Shown here: piece by piece, positions 20,614 to 30,155 of the stretch
Layout: every line of letters starts with the position of its first letter
Numbering within the stretch: position 1 is the first letter of the stretch
Assembly (NCBI GenBank): GCA_032718475.1
Contig: JAUCBJ010006786.1
Coordinates: forward strand, 1 to 48,970
DNA: 48,970 bases
Source: Nemertoderma westbladi
Lineage: Eukaryota; Xenacoelomorpha; Nemertodermatida; Nemertodermatidae
Direction of reading: 5' to 3'
Position numbers and translations under genes: made by a program
Notes under the pieces: generated by a model
What the model was told of the DNA's origin: nothing
The model's database searches: none
Seen by the model: only the letters and a program-made list of their open reading frames with translations

Positions 20614-22945
20614 GTAAGGATTTTATTATTATATCATGCATGAAATGTTCTACGACATGTTAATCGATTTGGTACCGGTACTACTATAGTATGTGTGTAG
20701 CCATGGTACAGCAAATTAATAAAATTTGTATGTCTTTTTATTTGGTTTTATTGCATTTTATTATGTTCTAGAACATTTGTGATTGTTCTAGAACCTTAGT
20801 AGACATTTTTTCTGACATCTAGTAGTATTTTTTTCACTAGCTAGTATTTTTGAAAATAAAAAAAATAATATTTTATTTAGTGTTTTTTTAATATTGGAAA
20901 ACATTATAGAATCAATGTTTTCACATTTTTTTATAATTTCAAAAAATACTAGCTAGTTAAAAAAACGGCTATCCGTATGCCACATGCGTATGCGTATGTT
21001 CCTTAATCATTGTTACTATGGCTTCAATATTAGTTATAGAACACCATATATAAAAGTTATTTAACTATTCTAGAATAAAATAAAAAATAAAATGATCTAG
21101 AACATATAGCTATAGTTATTTTTTAATTTTAAATTAGCTAGTAATTTAAAAAAAATCAGATTTCAACTTTTAACAATTTATTGCCAAATATTTCAACATT
21201 TTTATAGTTTCAAAAGATACTAGCTCGTAAAAAAAACACTTGCTACCATAAAAACAACATATCTACTTATGTTCTATAACACTTTCCAATAATAAAAATC
21301 GAAAAAATAAAAATTTAAATTTAATAAATGGTCACACAAGCTACACCTATGTTATAAAAATACTAGCTATCTTAAAAATTACTAGCTACCTGAAACTATA
21401 ACATTTATAACACTAAATTTAATACCAAATTTTTAAAAAAATTTTTTAAATACTACCGATACTACTACTAGGTCGAGCGAACTCGGACAGTGGAAATGAG
21501 ATCCTTCCAGGCTTCCCGATTCTCCATAGTTGTCGCAATTTCGTTTCTCCCAAGTTCAGTATCCCTTTCAAGTTGATCTATATATGTTATGGCCGGTCGT
21601 CCACGACTACGCTTCCCATGAGTTGGTTGCCAGAGAAGTAGATCTGGTATGACCTCGTCTTTACTTCGCCAGCAGTGCCCACTGAATCTTAATCTGCGTT
21701 CACGGAGGGTGGTTGATACAGGTGGTATTGTACCATAAAGCTCGGCGTTTGTCATGTGTTGTCTCCAGCTGATGTTTAGGGCTGCCCTTAGTAGTCTTGT
21801 GTAGCAACCATCAATTCGTTGTTCAAGTGATTTAGTCAGTGTCCAGGTCTCACCCACGTATAAAAATGCACTTTCCACTGTGGCTCGAAAGAACTTAGTC
21901 TTCAGGTGCGTGGAGAGATCTGATTTCCAGATGGTATCCATTTTTGATAGAGCTACCCAAGCCTTTGCTTTCCTAACTTCTATGTCCTTTTTGCTACTCT
22001 CTATCCATGATCCAAGGTACTGGAAGTCATCGACCTTCCTTAGTTGATTATTATCAATGGTTGTCAAGTTCCCATCAACACTAAAGGTCATGAATTTGGT
22101 CTTTGTAGCATTTATATGCAATCCAACCTCCTTAGCAGCCCTCTCCACTTTATTTAGTAGAAGCTGTGCACCTGCTAGCGTCAGCCAGGATTGAGAAAAA
22201 CTCAGTTTCACCATCTGGTGAGAGTACCTGCGCTTCTGTGTCACAATATAACAATCCAATGCCAGCAACAATTACTTCTGGTATTCCATAAGCTCTTAAG
22301 ATTTCAAGCATTTTACCTCTATGGATGGAGTCGAATGCCTTCTTGAAGTCCACAAAAGTCATGACTGCGGGGAGATTCTTTGACTTAATTCCTTCAATCA
22401 GTCTCCGTAGTGCAAGTATCTGAGCTATTGTTGATCTACTTGGTCGAAATCCGTTTTGGCTCTTACGCAGTAGTTTCTCTATGTGAGGCCTAATCCTATA
22501 TAGAATCATTTTATTGTATATTTTGGCAGCTACCACAAGCAGACAGATCCCACGATAGTTTGTTGGTATGCCGAGGTCTCCTTTCTTGGGGAGAGGCTTT
22601 AGTTGACCTTTAGTCCAAATTGGTGGTGGCTTTTCCCCTTTTCACATCCGGTTGCAAACATTCAATAATGGTCAATAATAGAAGTAATTCTTAATCGTTA
22701 ATTCTTAATTCTTAATAGTTATTCTAATAGAAGTAATTAATAATAAAGTAATTCAATAATACTACCGATAGTTATTTAGAAATTATAAATTAGCTAGTAA
22801 TACAAATTTTTTGAACATTTAATTGATTATTGATTTGAGTTTTTGTATTCAGTAGTAATTAGTTTACATTGCAATGTGAAATATAAATACTGGCACGGGC
22901 GGAACACCAGCCCTATAAATAATTTTAGATTAATATTTTTGTTAG
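20614..22945 (+). other. P-element intron with LINE insertion
   Basis: Donor GTAAGG at 20614 and acceptor TTTTTGTTAG ending 22945. The intron is AT-rich, with many TTCTAGAA and ACTAGCTAGT palindromes (20760-21250). The LINE at 21462-22757 is inserted on the opposite strand. Without the LINE the intron would be about 1.0 kb. Confidence 0.75.
21462..22757 (-). mobile_element. Non-LTR retrotransposon (LINE) fragment with internal deletion
   Basis: Minus-strand reverse transcriptase sequence. NGFRPSRST and TFVDFKKAFDSIHR (22330-22450) are conserved RT blocks. The central block with the YADD catalytic pair is missing: sequence jumps near 22180 to the VERAAKEVGLHINATKTKFM block, with a frame change. 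The 3' part carries the ELYGTIPPVSTTLRERRLRFSGHC-type tail of CR1/RTE-like LINEs. An upstream stretch to about 22640 is also LINE-like, off frame. A 13-bp duplication AATACTACCGATA (21449-21461 and 22758-22770) flanks it, and the 3' end has a short TAGTAGTAGT tail. Confidence 0.8.
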
Positions 22946-24820
22946 GTCGAGAATTCGATTACGATAAAGATCGAATTTGTAAAGTTCACTTCGAGTCGAA
23001 GGATTTTATGATGAACATAAATTTGCAGTTTCGAAGTTCCAACCACAAAAAGGAATCAATTCCATCAATATTTACATTGGCTGTGCCATTGACATCTCCA
23101 CTACGCAAGTCACCAACTAAACGAAAAGTTGATCCAACACTATACAACCTACTCGAAAATAGAAAATTAGTTGAAGAAGACAAATTGGAGTGGCAGTTGG
23201 GAAATATAAAGAAATGGATTGAAGACGAGGATGTTTTTAAGAATAGAGAGGTACATGCGTGTAAGTGTGATGTTGAAAGTGAAGATGGAATTATGATTTA
23301 TGAAATTTCCCCCGAAAATCTAAAACTGAATTACTTCCTTAAGATCTCAACGACGTACTTTATTGTTTCTCAAAATATCTCTAAAATACCCCTCGTTAAT
23401 TTTAGCTATTTACCACGTAACAAAAGTGGGTATAATAAAGTTCAGAAGAAAAGCGTTTTGCTTAGGCTAATAAATGAGGTCAAGTTTCATTCATTGCCTA
23501 ATTTTGACTCAGATTTCATGGAATTTCTAGACGAGTACCGCAATTATAAAAAGATAGGAATATACCCCAAGAATATCATTAGAAAGTGTCTTATTCTACG
23601 TTAAGAGCAGGAATGGATATAAAGAGCTCTTGAAGCTGATGCCGAACCTACCCAGCATTTCATTCTTTGAAAAGTTGACAAGAGGTGATGTAAAAGTTTA
23701 TACACTTCTAAAGAGCATTGGTATGGATCAGAATGTTGTAATATACGCGGATGAAATTTACTTACAGAGAGAATCAATATTTAGTGCAGGAGGTATTATT
23801 GAATCACCAAAGACCCTGCTGGATATTATGGTAAGAGGTCTAAGTGGGGGAAATTGAATAATTGTCAAGTCAGTGCCATGTTACGAGACATTAACTGGAG
23901 ACATGTTGATAAAAGAATTCAAGGAAGTTGTGAAACATTTAAAAGAGGCCGAGTTTCAGCCACGAGTGTTTGTTACTGATGGCCTTTCAGTTAATGTCAA
24001 TGCTTACTCAAAGATTATATATGAACCAGAGCTTTGTGATATAATTCCGTTGTTTGATTATAATCACCTCATGAAGAATACACGAAATAACTTATTTAAA
24101 ACCGACATATTTTATCCTCCTGAATTTAAGTGGAGTTATATGAATGACGTATTTCAAATAGGAGCAAATGCTAAAGTGTCGATGTCTGATGTTCGTATGG
24201 TGTATCAGATGGATACAGAGAGAATTAATTGTGATTCTTCAGTCAATCTGCGAAAAGCCCACAAGCTGACATATGCAACAATCAACGTTGGAAAGCGCAA
24301 GCAAAACACCCAGCTTATGCTCAACCTGTACCATGATAGTACTAACGATGCCCTCAGATGGTATTTGGGTGGTGGCACAGATAACTTCCATAATGACACA
24401 GCTGGCATAATGACACACTTCCGTGTTATTAGACTCTTCTGGGAGTTTATGAACTGTAAACATAATACGTCTAATCCTTACACAAGAACACTCAGTCGTT
24501 ATGACAGTGAGCGGCAAAGTTTCCTTCAAACCTTCCTTGACTGGCTGACAAGGTGGAAGTCTTCAAATAAAGCAGGGTTCACTTCGCAGACATTTTCAGC
24601 GCTCATACTAACAGTTGCTAACACAATTAAGGTCCTAGATTTGGTCTTCAACAAACTCGAATACCAATTATTTAACCTGGCAGTCCTTGGAGACGATGAA
24701 ATTGAGTTACATTTCAGCAAATATCGCCAGATGTCGGGTGGTCGCTTCCTTGTAAGTCTGCGGGAAGCCACTAACTCAAACAAGATAATTCAAATCAAAG
24801 CAGCTCTACAATTTATTTAA
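22946..24820 (+). pseudogene. P-element transposase exon 2, one frameshift and one nonsense codon
   Basis: Continues the THAP domain (RICKVHFESKDF), then a Lys-rich linker and coiled-coil region. The first frame ends at TAA 23602-23604 and the protein resumes one frame over (about 23597-23605), a single-base frameshift. The second frame is stopped by TGA at 23855-23857, probably a Trp codon, then runs on to 24820. RNase H-like catalytic features are YADEIYL (about 23745), FVTDGLSVN (about 23970) and DDEIELHFSKYRQMSGG (about 24690). FDYNHLMKNTRNNLF is the family's conserved His/Asn block. The C-terminal SGGRFLVSLRE is also typical. Two lesions suggest a recently dead copy. Confidence 0.85.
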
Positions 24821-24969
24821 ATATATTTAATATATATATATATTAATAGATTTTACCTCGTTGCTATAGTTACCTGTGCTAGAAATAAAAATAAATAGGG
24901 TAGTAGATGGAAAAAATAATTAATTCATGGCAAAACCTAGAAATTTTATGTTTGCCCGGTTTCCATGGA
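24821..24969 (+). other. P-element 3' region
   Basis: Short AT-rich segment with a polyadenylation signal AATAAA at 24884-24889, 64 bases after the stop. Confidence 0.5.
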
Positions 24970-25099
24970 AACGCTCCGGTCAAATTTGCTTAAATTTTTT
25001 TTCTGAGGTTTCTATGGCATATACTACCATTTTATTGAAAAAAATTTCGGGGCCGAAAAAATAACACTAATGCGGTTCCGTGTATATTTAGTATTCCAT
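24970..25099 (-). repeat. P-element right terminal inverted repeat
   Basis: Inverted copy of 20040-20170; outer end ATGGAATACT on the minus strand. Confidence 0.85.
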
Positions 25100-25107
25100 G
25101 GTGTACC
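25100..25107. repeat. 8-bp target-site duplication of the P-element, right copy
   Basis: GGTGTACC, identical to 20032-20039. Confidence 0.85.
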
Positions 25108-26308
25108 TCATCCCTTCGATCATATTGCACCACAATGTACGTTGGCATAAATTGATGAGTCTCAGTATCTCGTTCATGCAAAAATATCATCCGTTTGCGA
25201 AAATCAGTATTGCTTCGACATATAAAGTATAACCTTTCTAATTTAGCATTTACAGCATGTGAACTATCACTTTCTCCATGAGGAACCGACTTAAATCCAT
25301 TATTTTCTGTAGAAAGGTAATAAATTCGTTTTTGACAGAGTTTAAAGGAGCCAAGGTTCTCTGATTTCTCAATTTCTGTTGCGTTCAGCTTTGAGGTTAC
25401 TTTAAAGAAGAATGTATAGTTCTTCTGGCACATAGAAGGAACTCTGTCTGCAATATATATGTCAGGTATAATCTTTAACAAATTTGCGACTTGATGAGGG
25501 GGAACTGACAAGGAAATCATATTTGTATCGAAACAAACTAGACCATCAAAACATTTTAAGGACTCTTTAAGTGTTGACAAAATTTCTTCGCAAATTTCTT
25601 GGTCAACAAGAGTCGCTGCTGGATCAACAATTGAGGAATCTGGGGAATCAATTACCACCAGGGGAATATCATCACGATCTATATCCGATTCTATAAGTTC
25701 TTCCGCATGAACTGGAAGATCTAAAATTGTCTCAGCTAAATAAATCGGCATGGCAAAAGAGTGTGAAGAATCATAAACCTCAAGAGGATTTCGTGTCTCA
25801 TTTGGACTGAAACCTTGAAAAAGAGATCGACAAGATCTATTAAGAGAATTATCGAATTTAATGGGAGAATAACATAGGCCTAGGGACATATCTGCTTCTC
25901 CTATACCATCTGCATATCCTGTGCACTGTTTCTTTTGTAACGGACTCTTAGTAGGAGTTGAAGTCGCTCGAGGTCGCTCGAAATTTCGAGTGCGTTTTGA
26001 GTCATTAGGCCTACACAAACCGGTATTGCACGCCATAGAATTAGAGGAACTTCCTGTCGGACCAAAAAGAGACCGACAAACATTAACTATAGGAGCACTA
26101 GCACCACCGGTACCGTCATTTCCACCGATTCTAACATAACATTGGAATCTTCACCACCGACCACCATGCTAGACGAATTACCAACAATACATTGCAAAGC
26201 GAATTGGCTCAACCTTGAAGTACAGTCACTGATTGACTGATTATGATCTTGAATTCCAACTGCATCAGCTAGTGCTCTAACGAGTTTTTTTCTATTCTTA
26301 ATCGACAT
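25100..26308 (-). pseudogene. MULE transposase, N-terminal piece
   Basis: Two minus-strand frames. The first runs from ATG 26308 (MSIKNRKKLVRALADAVG) to a stop at 26087. The second is open from about 26150 and runs through the ATG at 26036 to the P-element junction at 25107. The two frames differ by one, so either a frameshift near 26100-26150 or a short intron joins them. The product is an acidic, Ser-rich N-terminus, then a 'MPTYIVVQYDRRDEV' stretch that continues exactly in register at 20039 beyond the P-element. Such N-terminal regions precede the catalytic domain in animal MULE proteins. No DNA-binding motif was recognised. Confidence 0.7.
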
Positions 26309-26321
26309 AGATGAAAGTAAA

Positions 26322-27427
26322 TGGTGTATGCTCCTGGTGTATGTTCCTGGTGTATGCACCTGGTGTATGCTCCTGGTGTATGCTCCTGGTGTATGCTCCT
26401 GGTGTATGCTCCTGGTGTATGCTCCTGGTGTATGCTCCTGGTGTATGCCCTCCTGGTGTATGCTCCTGGTGTATGCTCCTGGTGTATGCTCCTGGTGTAT
26501 GCTCCTGGTGTATGCTCCTGGTGTATGCTCCTGGTGTATGCTCCTGGTGTATGCTCCTGGTGTATGCTCCTGGTGTATGCTCCTGGTGTATGCTCCTGGT
26601 GTATGCTCCTGGTGTATGCTCCTGGTGTATGCTCCTGGTGTATGCTCCTGGTGTATGCTCCTGGTGTATGCTCCTGGTGTATGCTCCTGGTGTATGCTCC
26701 TGGTGTATGCTCCTGGTGTATGCTCCTGGTGTATGCTCCTGGTGTATGCTCCTGGTGTATGCTCCTGGTGTATGCTCCTGGTGTATGCACCTGGTGTATG
26801 CTCCTGGTGTATGCTCCTGGTGTATGCTCCTGGTGTATGCTCCTGGTGTATGCTCCTGGTGTATGCTCCTGGTGTATGCTCCTGGTGTATGCTCCTGGTG
26901 TATGCACCTGGTGTATGCCCCTGGTGTATGCCCCTGGTGTATGCCCCTGGTGTATGCTCCTGGTGTATGCCCCTGGTGTATGCCCCTGGTGTATGCCCCT
27001 GGTGTATGCCCCTGGTGTATGCTCCTGGTGTATGCTCCTGGTGTATGCTCCTGGTGTATGCTCCAGGTGTATGCTCCTGGTGTATGCTCCTGGTGTATGC
27101 ACCTGGTGTATGCTCCTGGTGTATGCTCCTGGTGTATGCTCCTGGTGTATGCTCCTGGTGTATGCTCCTGGTGTATGCTCCTGGTGTATGCACCTGGTGT
27201 ATGCTCCTGGTGTATGCTCCTGGTGTATGCCCCTGGTGTATGCTCCTGGTGTATGCTCCTGGTGTATGCTCCTGGTGTATGCACCTGGTGTATGCCCCTG
27301 GTGTATGCCCCTGTTGTATGCCCCTGGTGTATGCACCTGGTGTATGCCCCTGGTGTATGCCCCTGGTGTATGCCCCTGGTGTATGCTCCTGGTGTATGCT
27401 CCTGGTGTATGCTCAACGTATACTCCC
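26322..27427 (-). repeat. Right MULE terminal inverted repeat: 13-bp minisatellite, about 84 units
   Basis: The complement of the left array unit repeats from 26322 to 27414, then ends in AACGTATACTCCC (27415-27427), the mirror of the left terminus. One unit near 26450 is irregular. Variant units (cac, ccc in place of ctc) cluster at 26905-27020 and 27290-27380. Long apparent reading frames here are artefacts of the stop-free 13-bp unit. Confidence 0.95.
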
Positions 27428-27436
27428 GCTCTAAGG
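27428..27436. repeat. 9-bp target-site duplication, right copy (GCTCTAAGG)
   Basis: Exact match to 1857-1865. Confidence 0.9.
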
Positions 27437-27544
27437 TTATTTATAACGGATGTAGTTTTCCGGGTAAAGTTTCGCTAATTTCATATCCAAACGGGACCAC
27501 CACTGTTTGGACAAAAGAGATATCAGAGTGTTTGCAAAGAGCCA

Positions 27545-27970
27545 ATTTCTATTTTGTCTCCTAACGGATCCAAAGTCTCCCACACCCGGTTTCTATTTTG
27601 TCTCCTAACGGATCCAAAGTCTCCCCCACCCAGTTTCTATTTTGTCTCCTAACGGATCCAAAGTCTCCCACACCCGGTTTCTATTTTGTCTCCTAACGGA
27701 TCCAAAGTCTCCCACACCCGGTTTCTATTTTGTCTCCTAACGGATCCAAAGTCTCCCCCACCCAGTTTCTATTTTGTCTCCTAACGGATCCAAAGTCTCC
27801 TAACGGATCCAAAGTCTCCCACACCCGGTTTCTATTTTGTCTCCTAACGGATCCAAAGTCTCCCACACCCGGTTTCTATTTTATCTCCTAACGGATCCAA
27901 AGTCTCCCCCACCCAGTTTCTATTTTGTCTCCTAACGGATCCAAAGTCTCCCACACCCGGTTTCTATTTT
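27545..27970. repeat. 45-bp tandem repeat
   Basis: About nine units containing TTTCTATTTTGTCTCCTAAC and GGATCCAAAGTCTCCC. One unit near 27785-27815 is partial. Confidence 0.9.
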
Positions 27971-28234
27971 TCCTCTTCCCGGAGGTTTTTATGTGTTTAT
28001 TTGCAAGTTTATCATTTATTTTCGAAAGGAAGATATTAACATCTGAAAAATATAAATTACTTTTATTTTTGTCATTCGTCTTGGGAAAGTCATAAGATAT
28101 TGCCATAGTCTAATAAGGTAAGCAGTTCAGGCGTTGTATCCACTCGGACATTGCGACAGTTGTTCTAGTGTATCGTAGAAATACTATGTTCTAGAACTCT
28201 TTGGGCAAGCCAAGAACTAGCCTACAATACTAAT
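27971..28234. other. No recognisable gene
   Basis: A 72-codon minus-strand frame (27888-28106) partly overlaps the 45-bp repeat and has no family signature. Confidence 0.4.
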
Positions 28235-28236
28235 TA

Positions 28237-28496
28237 CACCATAACCCTTAATACAACAACATTTTTAGGGGGTCGGAGTCCCCCCCCCCCATAATTTTAA
28301 TTAAATTTAAGGGATTGTTGTATGGAAATAACTGAGAAATTGAAAAATCCGGCCAGGCCACCAGTAAGAAAAGGTGTCGATCTATCATCATACCGAATTT
28401 CGTAGCATTTTATTGAAATTTTAAAATAATTAGGGGGGGGGGGGGTGGGGGGGCTCCGACCCCCTAAAAATGGTTGTTGTATTAAGGGTTATGGTG
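28237..28496. mobile_element. Miniature inverted-repeat element (260 bp), TA duplication
   Basis: Inverted ends of about 50 bp begin CACCATAACCCTTAATACAA and run into GGGGGTCGGAG and C/G homopolymers. TA directly flanks both ends (28235-28236, 28497-28498), as in Tc1/mariner-type miniature elements. There is no coding capacity. The superfamily is inferred only from the TA duplication. Confidence 0.8.
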
Positions 28497-28647
28497 TATT
28501 TGAATTTAATAAATCTACCGGTTGAAACATATTTAGGAATGTAAATTTAATTGATATATATATATATAAATATAATTAGCTAAAAAAAATAGCAATCATC
28601 CATATCTACAGTAGTGTATTTGTGACACTTCTCTGAGGTAATTAACA

Positions 28648-29439
28648 ATGACTAAGCTAATAAAGGGATTTGGAGCAATCAAGCGAATTGGAACCAAGGT
28701 ACTTCGAGCTAAGGGAAACGGACGGAATGTATTTGGACAAATAAAGAGACTTGGAGCAAAAGCAGGTGGCAGATTTAGAGCAATACCGAGACTTGGAGCA
28801 AAAGGGGGTGGAGTAATAAAGGGATTTGTAGCAGGTGGACCAAAGAGAAGTGGAGTAATAAAGAGATTAGTAGCAAAGCCAGGTGGACCAAAGGGAATCA
28901 GAACAAAGGGAGTAGAGGCATTACAGAAATTTAGAACAAAGAGGGATGTAGCAATAAAGAGAGTTGTAGCTGGTCTAAAAGGAGGTGGACCAAAGGCAGG
29001 TGGACCAAAGGCATGTGAACCAAAGGCAGGTGGACCAAAAAGAGGTGGAGTAAAGGGAGGAAAAAAGATAAAAAAACTGATTAATAAATTCAACCCATTC
29101 GCAGTGAGGCAGGGGGACAACAACAATGAAGGACAAAATCCGGACGGTGGTAACCAAGGTAACCAGGGCATTACTACACCTTGGGTACCCAACCAGGGCA
29201 TTACTACACCTTGGGTACCCAACCAGGGCATTACTACACCTTGGGTACCCAACCAGGGCATTACTACACCTTGGGTACCCAACCAGGGCATTACTACACC
29301 TTGGGAACCCAACCAGGGCATTACTACACCTTGGGAACCCAACCAGGGCATTACTACACCTTGGGAACCCAACCAGGGCATTACTACACCTTGGGTACCC
29401 AACCAGAGCATTACTACACATTGGGTACCCATTTTTTGA
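28648..29439 (+). CDS. Unrecognised very basic Lys/Gly-rich protein with 10-residue C-terminal repeats
   Basis: An intact 263-codon frame from ATG 28648 to TGA 29437. The first about 150 residues are Lys/Gly/Ala-rich with imperfect repeats of the kind 'IKRLGAK' and 'GGPKAGGPKA', with almost no acidic residues. After an Asn/Gly linker, nine copies of a 10-residue unit (NQGITTPWVP or NQGITTPWEP) follow, encoded by a 30-bp tandem array at 29161-29430. There is no signal peptide or membrane segment. Upstream is AT-rich. Because the DNA is repetitive, coding status is uncertain, but the repeats are multiples of three and the ATG precedes them. Nucleic-acid or polyanion binding is a guess from charge only. 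Confidence 0.5.
   Translation: MTKLIKGFGAIKRIGTKVLRAKGNGRNVFGQIKRLGAKAGGRFRAIPRLGAKGGGVIKGFVAGGPKRSGVIKRLVAKPGGPKGIRTKGVEALQKFRTKRDVAIKRVVAGLKGGGPKAGGPKACEPKAGGPKRGGVKGGKKIKKLINKFNPFAVRQGDNNNEGQNPDGGNQGNQGITTPWVPNQGITTPWVPNQGITTPWVPNQGITTPWVPNQGITTPWEPNQGITTPWEPNQGITTPWEPNQGITTPWVPNQSITTHWVPIF
29161..29430. repeat. 30-bp tandem repeat, nine units
   Basis: Units contain AACCAGGGCATTACTACACC. Units 5-7 share one T-to-A change (Val to Glu) and the last unit carries two further changes. Confidence 0.95.
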
Positions 29440-30155
29440 CCATTTTTTTTTCATAGAAAATAACTTATTACGAGGTTTTTTGTTGTAGAAAAAATATTTG
29501 ACTTTCTGACGGTACTAGTGTGTTATAGGTATAGCCCCCCCTCAAATTTTTTTTACTAGCTAGTTTTTGGTATTTCTTTTTATGAACATGTTCTAGAACA
29601 TGTTATCTATTAAAAAAAATATATATATATGTTCTAGAAAAAATATTTTTCAATTTAAAAAAAAATTAAAAAAATTAATGTACTATTTTTATTTTTTAAT
29701 AATGTTCTAGAACATGTTAGCTATTCAGAACTAGAAAAAAAAAGTTCTAGAACAAATAGTTTTTGTTCTAGAACAGTTCAAAAAAATATAAATTTTTTTT
29801 TAATTTTATTTAGAATTTGTTTCATATGATTTTTAATCGTTGCTGGCAAGATGGGTTTGGGGGGGGGGGGGGGGGTTAGATAGTATTTTTTTAATAGCTA
29901 ATTAAAATTAACAAAATTCACTGTATTGAGAAATTATATTCAGAAATTAATGATATGCTTAGAATACGTATACTGTATAATATTTATTATTTACCAGACA
30001 GCTGGTAATATTTTCTGATCAAATCCAACAGAGCAGAAAATGGGTTTTCTTTGTGTAGAAGCTTCCAACGAAACTCAGCTAGTTGTTGGGCGAAAGTCAA
30101 ATCTTAGCTAGAGAAATTCGATTATTCTAGAAAATTCACTTTCCTTGACATCAAA
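29440..30155. other. AT-rich non-coding region with TTCTAGAA palindromes
   Basis: Contains several TGTTCTAGAACA-type palindromes (29588-29775), a G-homopolymer near 29860, and the left arm of an inverted repeat (29503-29605 with 31659-31762). No gene is seen. Confidence 0.6.

Larger units (their letters stand above)
20040..25099 (+). mobile_element. P-element-type DNA transposon with about 130-bp inverted repeats
   Basis: Inverted repeats of about 130 bp (20040-20170 and 24970-25099), starting CATGGAATACTAAATATA, are about 95 percent alike. An 8-bp duplication flanks the element. It encodes a THAP-domain transposase on the plus strand in two exons and holds a LINE in its intron. The left end has one extra C before ATGGAATAC compared with the right end when the 8-bp duplication is taken literally. 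Confidence 0.9.
1866..27427 (-). mobile_element. MULE-type DNA transposon with minisatellite terminal inverted repeats, host to two nested insertions
   Basis: The ends are inverted: GGGAGTATACGTT at 1866-1878 and its complement at 27415-27427, each followed inward by 13-bp minisatellite arrays in opposite orientation. A perfect 9-bp direct repeat flanks the element. The single gene inside is a minus-strand transposase of Mutator type, split by an LTR element and a P-element. Without those insertions the element would be about 5.2 kb, a normal MULE size. The gene also has at least three frameshifts, so this copy cannot make its own transposase. Boundaries and duplication are read directly; the superfamily call is inferred from the protein pattern and the 9-bp duplication. 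Confidence 0.85.

Noticed and set aside
26087-27564. Six frames of 350-417 codons over the right minisatellite
   Set aside because: Same 13-bp unit; all three frames on both strands are open. Only the short 26087-26308 part outside the array looks like real MULE coding sequence.
28596-29454. Minus-strand and other-frame shadows of the 30-bp repeat region (VVMPWLG, CSNALVG repeats)
   Set aside because: Antisense of the repeat array. The plus-strand frame with an ATG before the repeat is the better candidate, and even that is uncertain.
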